From: Stenopsyche tienmushanensis
Lineage: Eukaryota > Arthropoda > Insecta > Trichoptera > Stenopsychidae
Reading direction: 5' to 3'
Assembly (NCBI GenBank): GCA_008973525.1
Contig: WACJ01000341.1
Coordinates: 62,001-126,000, forward strand
Length of the DNA: 64,000 bases
Shown: positions 10,925 through 22,938 of the stretch, piece by piece
Numbering within the stretch: the stretch's first letter is position 1
Layout of the letters: every line of letters starts with the position of its first letter
Translations under genes and position numbers: made by a program
The notes under the pieces: generated by a model
Told to the model about the DNA's origin: nothing
What the model saw: only the letters and a program-made list of their open reading frames with translations
Databases searched by the model: none

Positions 10925-11015
10925 CGTGTAGGGTTACCTTCACAGCACGATCTTATCATCGAGTCCGAACGCACATATGCGTGACTACTCATCGACGGGA
11001 TAAATTGCAATATAT
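10925..11015. mobile_element. piggyBac-like MITE fragment (family P1)
   Basis: Contains CGAACGCACATATGCGTG and TACTCATCGACGGGATAA, parallel to 24105-24182. The TTAA expected at the end has drifted to ATAA. Confidence 0.3.
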
Positions 11016-12710
11016 TATATTATATACTTCAAACATTTCCCTTGTTTTGAAGTCTTGCAAAAAATTATACATTACTTTTGATGTTATCCTATTAATTATA
11101 TTGATCATTTTACAAAACGGTACTTACAGATTGTTGAAGGACGACAATTCTTCGTGAGTTTTCGACTGAATTTCCCCACATTCCTTATCTTGCATACGTC
11201 GTTGATGTAAAGCAATTTTTGACTAGGCATGCCGTTGTTCTTTCAATGAAGCTGTTTGTTTCCTCCGACAGGAAAGGGTTTAGCAGACTATGAATGGTTC
11301 GATTTCGTCAAAGGAGGTGTGCCGTATTTACGATTTAAATTGGTGTCCCCAATTGAGGATAATCATCCTGACAAATTGGCCTAACCGGTCTATTCCAAGA
11401 TAACTGCATTGAGCCTCACGTTCTGTCACTTGGTATTGTCTGGTTCTTGGGATCCAGATTAATGGAGGCACCACTTTAAGCAGATTGAAGGCCCATTAAC
11501 TTGATTCGAAATTAAAGAGGCCCTGTATTTTAAACTCCTATAAATAGCCGAATGACATTTATTTGATTTGAATAGATCAAAGGAATCGCGAAATGAAAGC
11601 AGTTCGCCTTGGGTTCTTTTTTCTGTACATGCATAATGTTATGCAATGGCGGTTTTTAGATGAAATTGTTGCACAAAAAGTACAAGACTGAAAACTCGAA
11701 TGCCTCTAGAAAGCTTTGATATCCAATATGTGCTTCGTTTCAAGTTTTTATAAATAAAGATAAAGAGTCCTTGTTTATAGAGCTAGATCACATAATCAAA
11801 GACAGCAGAATTTGTATTACTACCGTATGAGATGATATTTGCAATTTTTGCTGTATTTTAACGTCCACAACGATAAGATTAAAGCTGTTCTGAATTTCTA
11901 TACATATTCCACTATTGAAGCATGATTCAAAGAAATGTTTCTATTCATCATTAAAGCGTTTCAAGAGCACCAGCACATTAAGAATTTACGCTGCAAGAAT
12001 TTACAATCCACCTAATAGCATGTGAATCATCATATTCTAGAATGCAATAAAATAATTGCTTGTTTGATGTCATAAAGCTCAATAATAAAATAATCTCGCA
12101 AAAACGTTTATTTTGCTCGAATACATACTGTTTTGTTTTAAACTTTATTCTCGTTTTAACCCCCTACCCTTTGTATTATTAATTCAGAATTTGATGTATA
12201 AATTTGTATAAAAATGTTCATTATTATCAAATATAATTCGTTTCATTATTCAGCGCATCTCCCCATCGCTTTGACAGTCTTTTTTGCTCTTTCCAAGACT
12301 TCTCAGTTTAATTCCTGTATTTTATCCAGTTTTTTCGTTGCACGTGATTATTCGCTTTTTTTAGTTGTGTACGGTGAAGGCATGTTGTACCCATCCTACC
12401 CTATAACACCCATCCTATTCATTTTTCCGATGAGTTTTAAATAGTCCCAATGGAATCTCAGCCCTTGCCACAATTTCTAGATTGTTTGGCGTGGATCTGT
12501 CTCGATTAGGAATTTTAGTATACCGTTATCAAAATTCGAAGATCCTCCGGTTCTTGCTTCATCCCTTAAGCTTATATAGTCAGAATTAAAATTCTGGGAC
12601 CAATGTTGGCATCTGTGAGCTTTTATCACTTTACTGTAAATATCTTTGAGTATTTTACTAGCTTTTGTGGCATTCAAACACCAAATAAAATAAGGTACAA
12701 GGCATAGAAG
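11016..12710. other. Unassigned AT-rich DNA
   Basis: No element ends or protein signatures seen. A less AT-rich stretch at 11120-11530 has no long frame. Frames at 12214-12444 and 12477-12716 have no recognisable motif. Confidence 0.4.
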
Positions 12711-12905
12711 GATCATCCAGAAAGTAAGGTTACAATATTTATGTATGATTGAAATATGCTTGTATTTATTTGAAATTCACAGGATACGAGTATATTTAAA
12801 CTATTTTTCAATGTAATCGCCTTCGAGATCGAGACATTTCCGTAGTTGGGTCACCTGCTTTTGTATGCCAGTGTCATAGACCTCCACCAGCAACTCTTCA
12901 AAGTC
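12711..12905 (-). pseudogene. mariner transposase C-terminal fragment
   Basis: Minus strand reads ELLVEVYDTGIQKQVTQLRK followed by CLDLEGDYIEK, the C-terminal block of mariner transposases, ending in a terminal-repeat-like CAGAAAGTAAGG near 12718. It is cut at about 12905, where R1-type LINE sequence begins. Confidence 0.7.
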
Positions 12906-12944
12906 AAAAAATAAAAGTCAGAAGACGCTATATAAAGTGAATAG

Positions 12945-13950
12945 GGAGGCATAAGACACCCTGGGTTTGATCCCAGGGTAGTGTCAGATTCTTACTGACT
13001 AAGCCTCTTGCAGATGCCCACCCATAAAAATTCAGAGGGGAGCCAACCCTTCACTCGTGGGCAATGGTTGAACCCCTGGAGTAATGATGGTACGCGAAAG
13101 TAGCCTCGCCGGTTTGCTCATCAAACGCAGCTCGGGTAGTCTAGCTAACATGAGTTGGGTGCGCAGGTCACCCTGTGCTGTGCACCCATAAAGGGGTGTG
13201 TAACAGCCGATTACAGTAGTCGGTGGAGACTGTGTCAAAGGCACTATCCTAGGCATACAGGGGAGAAAGGTTTTAGGCTGTTCGAACGGTGACTCGTCTC
13301 CGTGGCTAGGTACTACAAATGACCGAACCGATACGAGTATCATGAGGAAGGGGTAGCCCATACAGTCCGTCATCTGCTGCCGTCCCCTTTAAATTGAGAT
13401 TAGATTCGTGTTTGAACTTTTGTCCTTACTCCTTCGCTGCACCCTCGGGTGCACTGGTCTAAAGCTGGTTTTTCCTGCAGAAACCTCGCCTCCTCTGAAG
13501 GGCGCGGAGTAAAAGGAGTGGGCGCTTGGACGCTCTGCGCGTAGCGTTTCTTGCGGGGTTAAAAGATCAGTGGAAGACACTCTCTGTTTAGTCCGGGAGC
13601 TAGTCCGGGGTAACCAGGAATAGACCATACAGCAGCGCAGGAAATGGAATCGCACTTTTTATGATGCCCCAATCCAGTTAGTCACTGTCTGTCGTCTGGC
13701 ATGACTAAGCCCCTACCTTATCCTTCTCTGCTTCCCCTGGTACTGTTGTCTCTTTGGCGCTCAGAATTTTTTCAAGATCTCAGTTCTTCTTGTTTGCCAT
13801 CATGCTGTGGATCATGTTGTCAACGTTGAGCTCGGCTACCCCGAGTGCTTGTTTCAGTGTGTTTCTCTGGGGTGTCCAAGCCTCATGTCAGTCAATGATG
13901 GTGTGTTCGGTATCATCCACCTCCACTTGGCAGTGGTAGCACGCCGACTG
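12945..13950 (-). mobile_element. R1-type LINE C-terminus and 3' UTR (minus)
   Basis: From 13950 downward the minus strand encodes the tail of an R1-group ORF2: CQVEVDDTEHTI from the zinc knuckle, then LKQALGVAELNVDNM, matching the better copy at 23460-23170. About 800 bp of 3' UTR follows, containing two open frames (113 and 88 codons) that I do not regard as genes because the same segment recurs as a bare fragment at 1441-1815. The 3' end carries a stem with arms ACCCTGGG and CCCAGGGT (12958-12979). It is fused upstream to a mariner at about 13950. Confidence 0.6.
12958..12979 (-). other. LINE 3'-terminal stem-loop, copy 2
   Basis: Eight paired bases (ACCCTGGG with CCCAGGGT) around a 6-base loop. 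Flanked in the LINE sense by ACACT and GTCTT, as in the copies at 22991, 23742 and 53671. Confidence 0.7.
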
Positions 13951-14640
13951 TGTGGAGTTTGGCATTGTCAAACAGGAGGCTGACTCCCCGGGTCAGCATT
14001 TCCCTTCTGTGTTTCTGAATGGCCCTTCTGACGTTTTTTATTGGGTATTGTAGTAAGCCTCTGCAATAATGGTAGTCCTTTAGGCATAAAATCCACCACT
14101 TTACACCCATTTACAATCCCAAAAACAGATGTCATGACTTGTCCGGCTGAATGGATCATCTTGAACCTTTTGGTGGCAGGAGAAGATGAACACCCCTACT
14201 TCTTATCTCCCAACCAAGTTTTTCCGACACAATATCACTAAAAAGGCTTCGAGAAATATCAGGAAATTTCTTGTGAAGGTCTTCTAGTGTCACACGACGG
14301 TCATTTCGCACTTATTCTTCAATTTTTTGCACAAGTTCGTCAGAAATCACTTATTGTCCGCAACTGCTGCCTCGTCGTGAGCATGAGTACGGCCTTCTCT
14401 AAACAACCTAACCCACTTCCACAAGCTTCCGATGGATATTCGCGGTCTTATTGTTCTGCAAAGTCAAAAAATCGCGCAACAAGAGATGGACCTCTCCATC
14501 GGAAGAATTTATTGTGACTGAACAAAATGGCCGTCAAACATGCGGAACCAAATAACTGACCATTAGGATCCCCCTTAAATGCCAGATATGTCAACTTCAA
14601 AACAAACAAAAAATTCCCCAGTCGGTTCGGGTCCCCCTAA
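13951..14640 (-). pseudogene. mariner transposase remnant (mariner-5)
   Basis: Minus-strand coding in several frames: ILLRPRISI-like start, VRLFREGRTHAHDE, GYEK-like region, then FWDCK, FMPKG, INAEAYY-type block and AIQKHRREMLTRGVSLLFDN with the second catalytic Asp of the LLxDNAxxHT motif. It stops there at a junction with LINE sequence, so the third Asp and C-terminus are missing. The 14640 end carries a terminal-repeat-like GTCGGTTCGGGTCCCCC. Related pieces are at 51905-51975 and 61228-61680. Confidence 0.75.
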
Positions 14641-15124
14641 TATAACATTTATTTCATGATATAATGAATAATTCGACGAATAATACATTGATGTTTCTGG
14701 GTCATATTCAAATGCTTTAGCAAGTTTTTAATTGACATTCCTACAGTATTATTATACATGCAAATAGCTTATATTTCAGTTTATCCAATGCAATATTTGA
14801 TGTATAAAGGTTGAAAATTTTCCTTATTTTTAATGAATGGATTTTACTATAGTTTTTGAATATAAAACATCTTAAATCTGATTCAAGATATTTTATATAA
14901 CATTTGTATGCTGATTTTATGTAGAGTTTGTATTTAAAAAAATGATTTCAACAATAACAATGACTAAATGGTAAAGAACCAGTTGTCCTTTGCTTAATAT
15001 AAAAATATCATCATCTCTTTGATCGATCTAATCAAACCATAGCAAATGAGTTTCCTGGTATATAAATAATCGATATTGTAAAGTTGTGCAGGGTCTTTCG
15101 GTCAACTCTTTGATTAGTGAGTTA
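14641..15124. other. Unassigned AT-rich DNA
   Basis: No coding, repeats or element ends recognised. Confidence 0.4.
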
Positions 15125-15350
15125 AACATAGACACTATATTCGTATGTGCACATAAACGCATTTCTCTCTCAGGGCCGCGCAGCGTGAGTGAAGCTTGTA
15201 TATCAATAAATGAACCTTAACACCGTTGATAGCACGCAATTTTCATACATTTCTTCGCACAAACATAAATAATACACATGTGAGCTTTAAATATATAATT
15301 GATTTATGTTACTTTCTACTATTTATTATGATTCTAAGAACAATTTAATT
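15125..15350 (+). repeat. Dispersed repeat L, copy 3
   Basis: Core CAGGGCCGCGCAGCGTGAGT, CTTGTATATCAATAAATGAA and CCGTTGATAGCAC. Downstream, TATATAATTGATTTATG and CTACTATTTATTATGATTCT also match the copy at 62690-62880 (minus), so the family extends at least 200 bp. Confidence 0.65.
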
Positions 15351-15622
15351 ATACATTTTTCATAACAATTCCTAGTACATTTTGGGCTCATGGAAAAAGA
15401 AGAATTAGTGCAATCTTCAATATGTTTGTCAAGTCTGGTTTCGTACCATAAGTTATTTATTTTTCGGTGATTTTGTTTTGTATTGGCCAGACTTGAATAA
15501 TTTGACTTTGGCAGGTCGATGCTATTGTTGGACAATTTTATGAATAATTTGGAACAAATGGACGAGTTTGGAGTGTTGGCCTCCATCTGACATTGTATGC
15601 ATTGTTTCCCTATCAGTCGCAC
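15326..15622 (-). other. 98-codon frame, unassigned (possible piggyBac-type Cys cluster)
   Basis: The minus-strand product starts MRLIGKQCIQCQME, with a C-x2-C pair and a further CSK. Some piggyBac transposases end in such a Cys-rich domain, but the downstream cysteines are not clear and no TTAA ends frame it. Its tail overlaps repeat L. Could be chance or a decayed transposase. Confidence 0.2.
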
Positions 15623-16914
15623 TTCAAAGGAACTAATTGAAGATGGACAAGAAGTACTTATGGCCCATTACGATATATTCAATGATAACACCAAGCACGC
15701 TATAAAAAATGTCTTTAAGCATTGTGCCTTCGAAGGTGGCGCATTACATAAAGATCTGTAATCAGGTCCATTCAATGGATGGAAATGCAACTAATGCACA
15801 AGGCCAGAAATACAATTCAATATTTGCTCTTCGTATCTGTCCGCGGTGGTCGCAATGATCATGACCCAGAGATTTCAAAGAGAATCATCGCAGTATAAGA
15901 CAAAACCGCATTCAGCAAGTGCAACCTTTATTTATTAGAGGTCTTCCATCTTTTACAGCTAAGCGGATTGACCATGGCGATTCAATGTTATTGCTATTAA
16001 AATGGAAGAATCTCCAAGGTGTCCAGTATTTGTAAATAAAGGCAGGTCGTTAACACTTTCTGATGCATTGTTGTTCATACGCAGTTGCATAAAGCTGCAT
16101 CGATTGCACTTAAGCAAACAGAGGTCGATCGTGTGACTTTTATAATCCTTAATAAATTTACGAACATTATTACGTGCGTACGTCCAAAGTCACATGAACA
16201 TTCATGTGAATGCTCCATTGTTCACGATCAATGAAATAAAAATGATCAATATCCGATGATAATCATTCATCGTTATTCAAGCTTTACGCCAAATTAAGCT
16301 TTTACGCGGTAAAATCGCGTAAAAAAGAACTCGCAGCATATTGAACCATTGGCCTTTTCATCAATCTATCAGAATAATTTATTGCCTGTTTTAACTTTTT
16401 TTGGTTTCTGAAATTGCCATAATTGAAAAAATGACTTATTTTCTTGCTAATTACTAGACTAGAAGTGCTGCTGAATTAAATTACACGATAATTATTAGTG
16501 GAATATTATTTTTTTGTCAGATGACGTAACTAATCGGTTCTTTGATATACGTAGTATTAATTTTTTAGCCCTTTTCTTATGGCTGCGCTTATCGCTGAAT
16601 GCTTTTTGTTCTTTACAACAACAAAAAATATAAAAAGGACTGAAAAGTTGAATTGAAATTTTAATTAAAGGTCGATTGACAAAGATACTTATCATATAAT
16701 TGATAACACAAAAAATATATTTGATGATTTGCCAGATAAAATGTTGTTAATATAAAAAACCATAGCTTTGTTCTTTAGTCTCAGTCATTCCCAAAGTGGT
16801 CCATATCAACCATCAGGGGTCGATTCCGACCTGCAAGGGGTCTACGAGAGTAGATTTCATTTACCAAACTATACCAAATATATCAAAATACCAAAAATGT
16901 GGCATCATTTCCAC
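15623..16914. other. Unassigned DNA
   Basis: No gene, RNA or element end recognised. A GCGTAAAA/TTTTACGCG-type local palindrome lies near 16290-16325. Confidence 0.4.
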
Positions 16915-17030
16915 GCCGTAACAAAGGGGTGGTAAAACCGGTGCCCGCGACGGGCGCAACTGGGCCTGGGGCGCAAAACATGAATTTACATGAATCAACA
17001 CTGATTGACTCTGTCCGTTTTTATAACACA
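16915..17030 (+). mobile_element. hAT-like fragment, left part, split by a Helitron
   Basis: Reads CGTAACAAAGGGGTGG, GTGCCCGCGACGGGC and ACTGATTGACTCTGTCCG, following the 6226/8693 arms. The family sequence stops at A17030 and resumes at T18713 with TACTAAGTTGTCTAATCC, exactly the continuation seen in the 8693 arm (ATATATACTAAGTTGTCTTA). Confidence 0.7.
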
Positions 17031-17384
17031 CTAGCGAATACATGGCATGCGTTGCAATGCCAAACTTAAAGATATAAAGAGGTCGTTTTGGTGATGCTCC
17101 TTGTGAGCATCCTCCGTCCAGTGCTATGTTGGTCTATGCATTGCCGTCGCTTTGTGGTTGATTGTTTGCACTTTTATTTAGATGGCAGGAGAGGTGGTCT
17201 GCGTCGGTCGTCGGCCGCCACCTCTCACTTTCTTCCTCTCAGTTAGGCACCACCTGAGGCAACACCTGGGGTTTCAACAACTTCAGAGTGTCCATGCAGA
17301 GATCCGTCCATGGACGCAGACCACGTTCTGTGGACATTTTCGAGCATGGCGTCCGGTCGCGAGGTGTTCCTTCGTTGTGTCAGT

Positions 17385-17402
17385 GGTCCGAAATTCGGAT
17401 CA
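17385..17402. repeat. Palindromic module copy C (inside Helitron)
   Basis: GGTCCGAAATTCGGATC: the palindrome persists with a changed centre (TCCGAA/TTCGGA). The 150 bp downstream (TTTTAGGGCATTTAGGGC, then GGGCTTTCTACGAT) matches the copies at 35.9, 50.0 and 56.5 kb. Confidence 0.65.
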
Positions 17403-17606
17403 ATCGGACACGGAAGCCTTGTGGCCATTCTCTCTGATTTTAGGGCATTTAGGGCTTTTTGTAAAAGTTTTGAGGGAAAATGCATTCCCAGGGCTTTCTA
17501 CGATCTCCACCTAGAGGTCCTTGCGACCGGTAACAATTAGTGGGCTCGCCACTAATTGTTATTTTTCGCATTTTTTTCGAAGCCGTAAGTAAGACTCAAA
17601 ACTCTT

Positions 17607-17651
17607 CCCTACCCTATACAATATATATTTATTGTATAGGATAGGGTAGGG
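17607..17651. repeat. Hairpin inside Helitron
   Basis: Arms CCCTACCCTATACAAT and ATTGTATAGG/ATAGGGTAGGG, with a small bulge and a short AT loop. In the sister Helitron at about 47735-47757 only one arm is left. Confidence 0.75.
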
Positions 17652-18712
17652 GATTATTTTTCTATTTAAATTTTAAGCAGTTTTCATCTATATATTTATC
17701 CTAGCCTAGAATTTCAAAGTAAAATTAGAATCTTTAGCTAGCTTATGCTGTGCTAATGAGGTACTTTTAGATTCAAAATATTTTTCCGGATGGTGTGCAC
17801 CGTCTGGCAATAAATGATCTGAGCGTGAGCAGCCCGCATACAGCTGTCCATGTGAGAAGCATGCACGCATACCCTGTGTGTTTCTATTCTTTGTTAATGC
17901 TCACACCGGAAACTGCACACGTTTCAATTCGAATAATCAGTCGGAATCGTTGGGCCACAACCTCTTTTTAAATTTTGCATTTCAAACTGTAGCTCCGATG
18001 ATATTATTCATCTTTTTTTTCGCCAAAAACCTGGTACAGCTGCTACATGTCGTGGCGGATTTCTGTTTCAGAGAAGAATTATAGGCACGCCAATTTTCAG
18101 TGTTAAAATATCCAATTCAAATATATTTTTATATAGAATGATAAACTAACTGAATGTTGTCCTTATTTTTTGTTCGTGTGTTTACGTGTCATTTAATGAA
18201 TGCCTATACATACAAATTATATCAAAAAATCATTTTTGAATTTTATCTCGCTGATAAACGTACCACATATTGAAAACCACTCCTATATCCGATAGCACCT
18301 CATATCGTGTTGAATCCTGGAGTTTATTTCGCTTTTGATTGATTTGTTATATGTGAAGATGCATCCAACTCGCTTTTAGAATACATGAATGAGTGATTTG
18401 TTTATTTATTGATTTGGATGTGGTTGCTTAGCAACACGCGCTTAGTTGGAAAGCTACGCGATGTATTGGTGTGGGAGTGAGAGGTTAGGATGCGTGCGCT
18501 CTCCCTCACTTCGTATAGCGACTGGCGAACCGCCGAGCACCACGACACGCCAGCCGTCCAGCGCGGCCTTGGCTGACGCAGCCGAGCGCTTGAACAAACA
18601 TTAGATTTATAGCATTATCGCCTCTCGGCATAGTTGACGAATGGCTTTTTTTACCTTAGCAAATTTTAGACAAACAGACGGACAGGCACACATTGATTTA
18701 TATATATATAGA

Positions 18713-18740
18713 TACTAAGTTGTCTAATCCTTCCTTTATA
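18713..18740 (+). mobile_element. hAT-like fragment, right part after Helitron
   Basis: TACTAAGTTGTCTAATCC continues the hAT-like family from 17030. Similarity ends soon after, before any palindrome. Confidence 0.65.
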
Positions 18741-20172
18741 TGCATTTTTTGATTTGCATTAAATGAGGAACAAATTTGAATATAACTTGCTATGGTTGAT
18801 AATAATACGGTTGCGTATGCTTATTTTTTGGTCCAAATAAAACAAGATACAACTGTAAAATAAATAGATTTATTCATACATCTCAATATGGTTCGTTGGC
18901 CAGATTTATTTAGAAGTGAATAAATATTTATTTTTTGTATTGAATTTATTATATATTGGAATGTCCCGTTTGGATCCAAAACGATCCTCACCCTAACGTT
19001 TTAATTTTGTTTGCACGTGCATATCTATTCGAATATTCATTCTGACGTGTATAGAAGCAAAAATAATACAGCTCGTCGCTGTTTCTCAAACTACAATAAA
19101 AAATAATTTATTAAAATGTGTATTTAATCACCATAACTATACATATGCTATTGTACAATCATCGATGGATAACATTCGGAACTGTATGATAATTTTGATA
19201 TTATATGGGGATATATAAAAAAAATGGATTTAAATAATAACTAGATGTTAAATCGGAAGTCTGTATATTTTTTTCCTAAAAACGACATACGAACATATGG
19301 TGCGACGTTTCAAATAACATAAAAACGAAAGCAGTAAGCCTTGAATATGTTTAACGCCACGATATTGCGCAATATGTTATGATATTCGGCGTTTATTAAG
19401 TAATATTACAAATTGGAATTCCTAATGTGTTAGAATTTATTTCCGTTCAGTTGTGGTCAAAGACGCTTGGGATTATTTCATAATCGATGGATTTAAATGC
19501 AATAACTGAACATGGTTGATGATTATGCAGTTTTTCGCTTGAGAGCCTCTAAAGTGTATGCCGCACAAACTGTGGCTTGCATGGATCAAATGGAAAATGA
19601 ATTTTGCATCTAAATATTTGACTTAAACCACAATTTCACGTTCAAATATGTTTCACGTGTTAATATATTAATTAATGAGTTATCCAAATGTTGGAATAAT
19701 ATGATAGTGTATGGCCTTCTTATTGTAGAGATTTATATTGAAATTAATTATTTTTGATACATATGGATGTCAAATTTACAATAATAGTGCAATAATTTTG
19801 ATAAAGTTTTAAAACTTCTGCGTAATAATTTTTGAACTTCTCCGGGATCAAATCTTAAACGCTAAAGCCATGAAATCAAATCGGGAGGTCATGGACATGT
19901 ACGCCGAAGCGTCAATCGCTCTTCGACGTCGTCTCATTTTTGGCACGACATACAAGGATGGTTACGGAAGTACCTAACTAAAATATACTTGCAAAGGCAT
20001 ACTTACACTTTTATAAACCAGTTGCTGCCTAGATTAAGTTCTTAATAAGTTAACTATGCTTTACTTTGTTGTAAATTTCACGAATAAAACATTTTACGGC
20101 CTCTAAACCAACAGATGAGATGCAAAAAAACAAGAAACTTGAAGAAATAAGTTATTTACATAAACAATTATT
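18741..20172. other. Unassigned AT-rich DNA
   Basis: No coding or element ends recognised. A short pocket near 19880-19970 is less AT-rich but has no frame of note. Confidence 0.4.
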
Positions 20173-20560
20173 TTACATCATGCATGTAATAAGTTTGTGT
20201 GATTTTAAAATCAATTTTCCGCTTTGTCTAATTTGTGGTTTTAAAATTAATATCAATTTTAATATTTTTTTCATAATTATATGAATATCTCGGTTATAGC
20301 GAGCAATCATACTAGCGCGATTAGGTGAATTTGTGAGAGATGGGCCAGTGTTTTGTTCCATTGTGAGCAAACGCGGCACGCATCTTGCGCACAGCTTTCT
20401 CATGTACAATTTTTCAGTCAATATACGATGTACAGTAGTGTTTGAAATCCATTCTGTATTTGACGGTCATCCAATAACATTATGTGAATATTCTTCATAA
20501 TTTCTTTTGTGGTCACCTCATTTGGTCAACCACTGAAATATTCATCTAGTACTCAATTGT
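20173..20560 (-). pseudogene. mariner transposase fragment
   Basis: Minus-strand frame gives MTEKLYMRKLCARCVPRLLT, close to the LxMxKLCARWVPRLLT block that precedes the catalytic domain in SETMAR-type mariners. No first catalytic Asp follows: the continuation is frameshifted. A CGGTTATAGCGAGCAATC string at 20291 also resembles the pogo-like end at 33355, so two element types may abut here. Confidence 0.6.
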
Positions 20561-20624
20561 ACACAAGGCCTGTACAATTGGAAGGAAGAGGCTCAGGATA
20601 AATTTAACTCTTTCAAACCGGAGA

Positions 20625-20830
20625 ACATACACGCTACGCTCTAATGTAAATCCACTTTTCTGTCAGCTTCGCCGCAGTGTGTAAAAAGCTTGTATATATA
20701 ATAAATGAACCTTAACACTGTTGATTTATTTTGAATAACAACATTAATCAACGATAAGAATGATGCGAGTATCTTAATCATCAAAACAAACCCCTACTTT
20801 CAAGACAACATGAACGAAAGTCGCTGTCGC
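20625..20830 (+). repeat. Dispersed repeat L, copy 4
   Basis: Core TTCTGTCAGCTTCGCCGCAG, CTTGTATATATAATAAATGA and CACTGTTGAT. Downstream GATAAGAATGATGCGAGTAT and CAAGACAACATGAA match 31990-32060. Confidence 0.6.
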
Positions 20831-22059
20831 TGGATGGGGCTGTCTTATAGAGCAGTTTCACTGTGTGAATCGCATAAGAGGAGAGAAATGGTTTTAGAAA
20901 GTATCATTTAAAAAAAGTCTTTTGGAATAATATGACTAAAATAATCGTTGCCATCGGTTCTTATATATTCTTCTTTGAAAGTCAAATTAGATTAAAGTGG
21001 TGTGATTTCTGCACATGCCAATAAATTATCAGCACTGCGTCGGATGTATGTATGCTAATTGCACACACGAAGCCAAGTCACTTCCACGTTGGACCTGCGA
21101 TATCGTTCTTGGCAAGATGCATCGTCAAATTTCTTGTCCACGTGTAGAAGTTGTGTTGCACTGGATGCACTCGGCAAGAATGCCTGTTGATTACAAGTCG
21201 GAATCTCTATGATCTCTTTGGAAAACCAGATTCGATTTCGATCGGTATTTGATCTTATTTGACAGGTAAAAATGCAAATCAACAGTATCACTCTTCATGA
21301 ATTCAAAGACGGTTGTCCAAATATCAATCTGAATGAGCAATTTACAGCAAGATCGTAGGAAGTCGTTCGAGGAAAAGCAGCTTGCTTATTTTCAGCGGAG
21401 CAGGTTGTTGAAATCAATAATGTAGGTTTGAACAGACGTCGCTTAAAATAGTCATCGTCTCATAATTATGTAATGGTATAAAGAAGCACGACCCAACAAG
21501 ATCAATAATCATGATATGAGGAAGTTTTCTTGCTTTCGCTTCGAACGGCAATGAAGGTTGGCCGCACGGGGAAGAGGAACTTAAAGGCCGAATTGTGGTT
21601 TTTTTGCACGAACAAAAATTTCAAAAGAAGGTCATCTCCGAGAGAAAAACCAATCTAAAAACACGATCGGATATTATGAATATGAATGAGGCACTTGAAC
21701 TAATGTGCTGACAGTTAGGATGCAAAGTTACACTGTTGATAAAAAAAATCAACAAAGTGATTGCTTGTGTATGATCTTTCAATAGGAACGCTCTAAATTT
21801 GTTTGATTATAGCGACCACGTTATTGAAGCAATATCTGCTAAATGTACTGTAAATTATTCAATAGTGTATGGCAAATTGAACAACGTATACAAATTATCA
21901 AATTTTTGTTCATTATCGGTTTATATAGGAAGTCTACGCGCAGGAAGATCAGGTGTTTCCGTGGCCAAGACGATCGGTCGGACCCCCATGATTTAATATT
22001 TATCAGATTATTCTGGAAGCATTACTTTGTTAATGAATGTTAATCCTTTGATTTGTGAG
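20831..22059. other. Unassigned DNA
   Basis: Several short frames (21015-21212, 21055-21291, 21799-22043) but no motif or repeat I recognise. GC is near the window mean. Confidence 0.35.
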
Positions 22060-22222
22060 TCAATTTTCATTGTCCACCCAAATCTTCTTTTCTCGCTGGA
22101 CCGCACATCGTGAATGAATCTTGTATATCAATAAATGAACCTTAACACTGTTGATATTGTTGGACCCCATAATAGCGTTTCAAAATTTTTTTTTTGTTAA
22201 TACGCTGAGGTTTAAGTATATA
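22060..22222 (+). repeat. Dispersed repeat L, copy 5 (left part, split by LINE)
   Basis: TATCAATAAATGAACCTTAA, CACTGTTGATATTGTTGG and CCCCATAATAGCG, shared with the 62.8 kb copy. It is interrupted after AAGTATATA (22214-22222) and resumes at 23781 with the same 9 bases followed by GATTTATGTGGCTTTCTA. Confidence 0.7.
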
Positions 22223-22938
22223 ATAGACTTCCCAGCACCATGAAAAAGGCAGAAGCTGGTTCTCGTCCCCAAAGGGAAAGCACCTCCGGGTTCCATCGGC
22301 GTACAGACCGCTGTGCATGCTGGATGGGTTGGAGAAGCTGCTGGAGAGACTTATCCTCCAGCGACTCCAGCAGCACATCGTAAAGGGACAGCAACACAAT
22401 CGACGCCATCAACCATGTTGTAGACACTGTAAAACAGGCGTAGTGTGGCAGCGTAAAAGCCAGTAGACACACGATAATGATTGTGCTAGACGCCAAGAAT
22501 GCCTTCTGCGAGATGGCACCTAATCATCAGGGCTTTGAAGGAAATGACACACCACCATACGTTATCAGAATGATAGAGAGCTGCACGGGAGAAATCTTAT
22601 CTACGCAGACGCCGACGGGGGGAGAAGAGATAAACTAGTGACGGTAGGCATTCCACAGGGGTCTGTGCTCGGACCCGCCCTGTAGAGAAGGCGACAGCGG
22701 AGGCGGAGAATCTGGCCAGGTTGGCGACTCTACAACGAGGTAGTGCACTCGGTACTATTGTACGGTGCGTAAAAATTGAAAGGGCAAGGTTCAACAGTGG
22801 CTGCTGCATATCGCAGTGTCGGAAAAATCCATCCTGGTACTGACTACCATACCACCAATCGATCTGCTCACTTACAAGAGACAGGTAATACAGAAAAGCC
22901 AAGACAAGAATAACGCTAAGAAAAACACCATGGCGGAG

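Larger units (their letters stand above)
17031..18712 (-). mobile_element. Non-autonomous Helitron, both ends readable (1,682 bp)
   Basis: On the minus strand it begins TCTATATATATATAAATCAA at 18712 and ends GTATTCGCTAG at 17031, preceded by a hairpin (GGCAT/ATGCC). Host bases are A and T, the Helitron target. No Rep/helicase coding is present. Cargo includes the palindromic module (about 17280-17540), an inverted repeat at 17607-17651 and a block resembling an internal part of other insect Helitrons. Open frames of 68-110 codons at 17182-17540 and 17878-18084 are cargo, not recognised genes. Most of it recurs, inverted, at 46316-48183. Confidence 0.85.

Noticed and set aside
12964..12976. 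GGTTTGATCCC-like string resembling a tRNA B box or SINE head
   Set aside because: It is the loop and arm of the LINE 3' stem; no A box or cloverleaf is nearby.
13032..13655. 113- and 88-codon minus frames
   Set aside because: They lie in the LINE 3' UTR, after the C-terminal zinc knuckle, and part of the same DNA recurs at 1441-1815 without an intact equivalent frame.
17182..17540. 110- and 76-codon plus frames, repeated at 48178-47820 on the minus strand
   Set aside because: Both are in Helitron cargo around the palindromic module; the two frames overlap in different phases and show no protein family. Their conservation follows from the DNA being duplicated.
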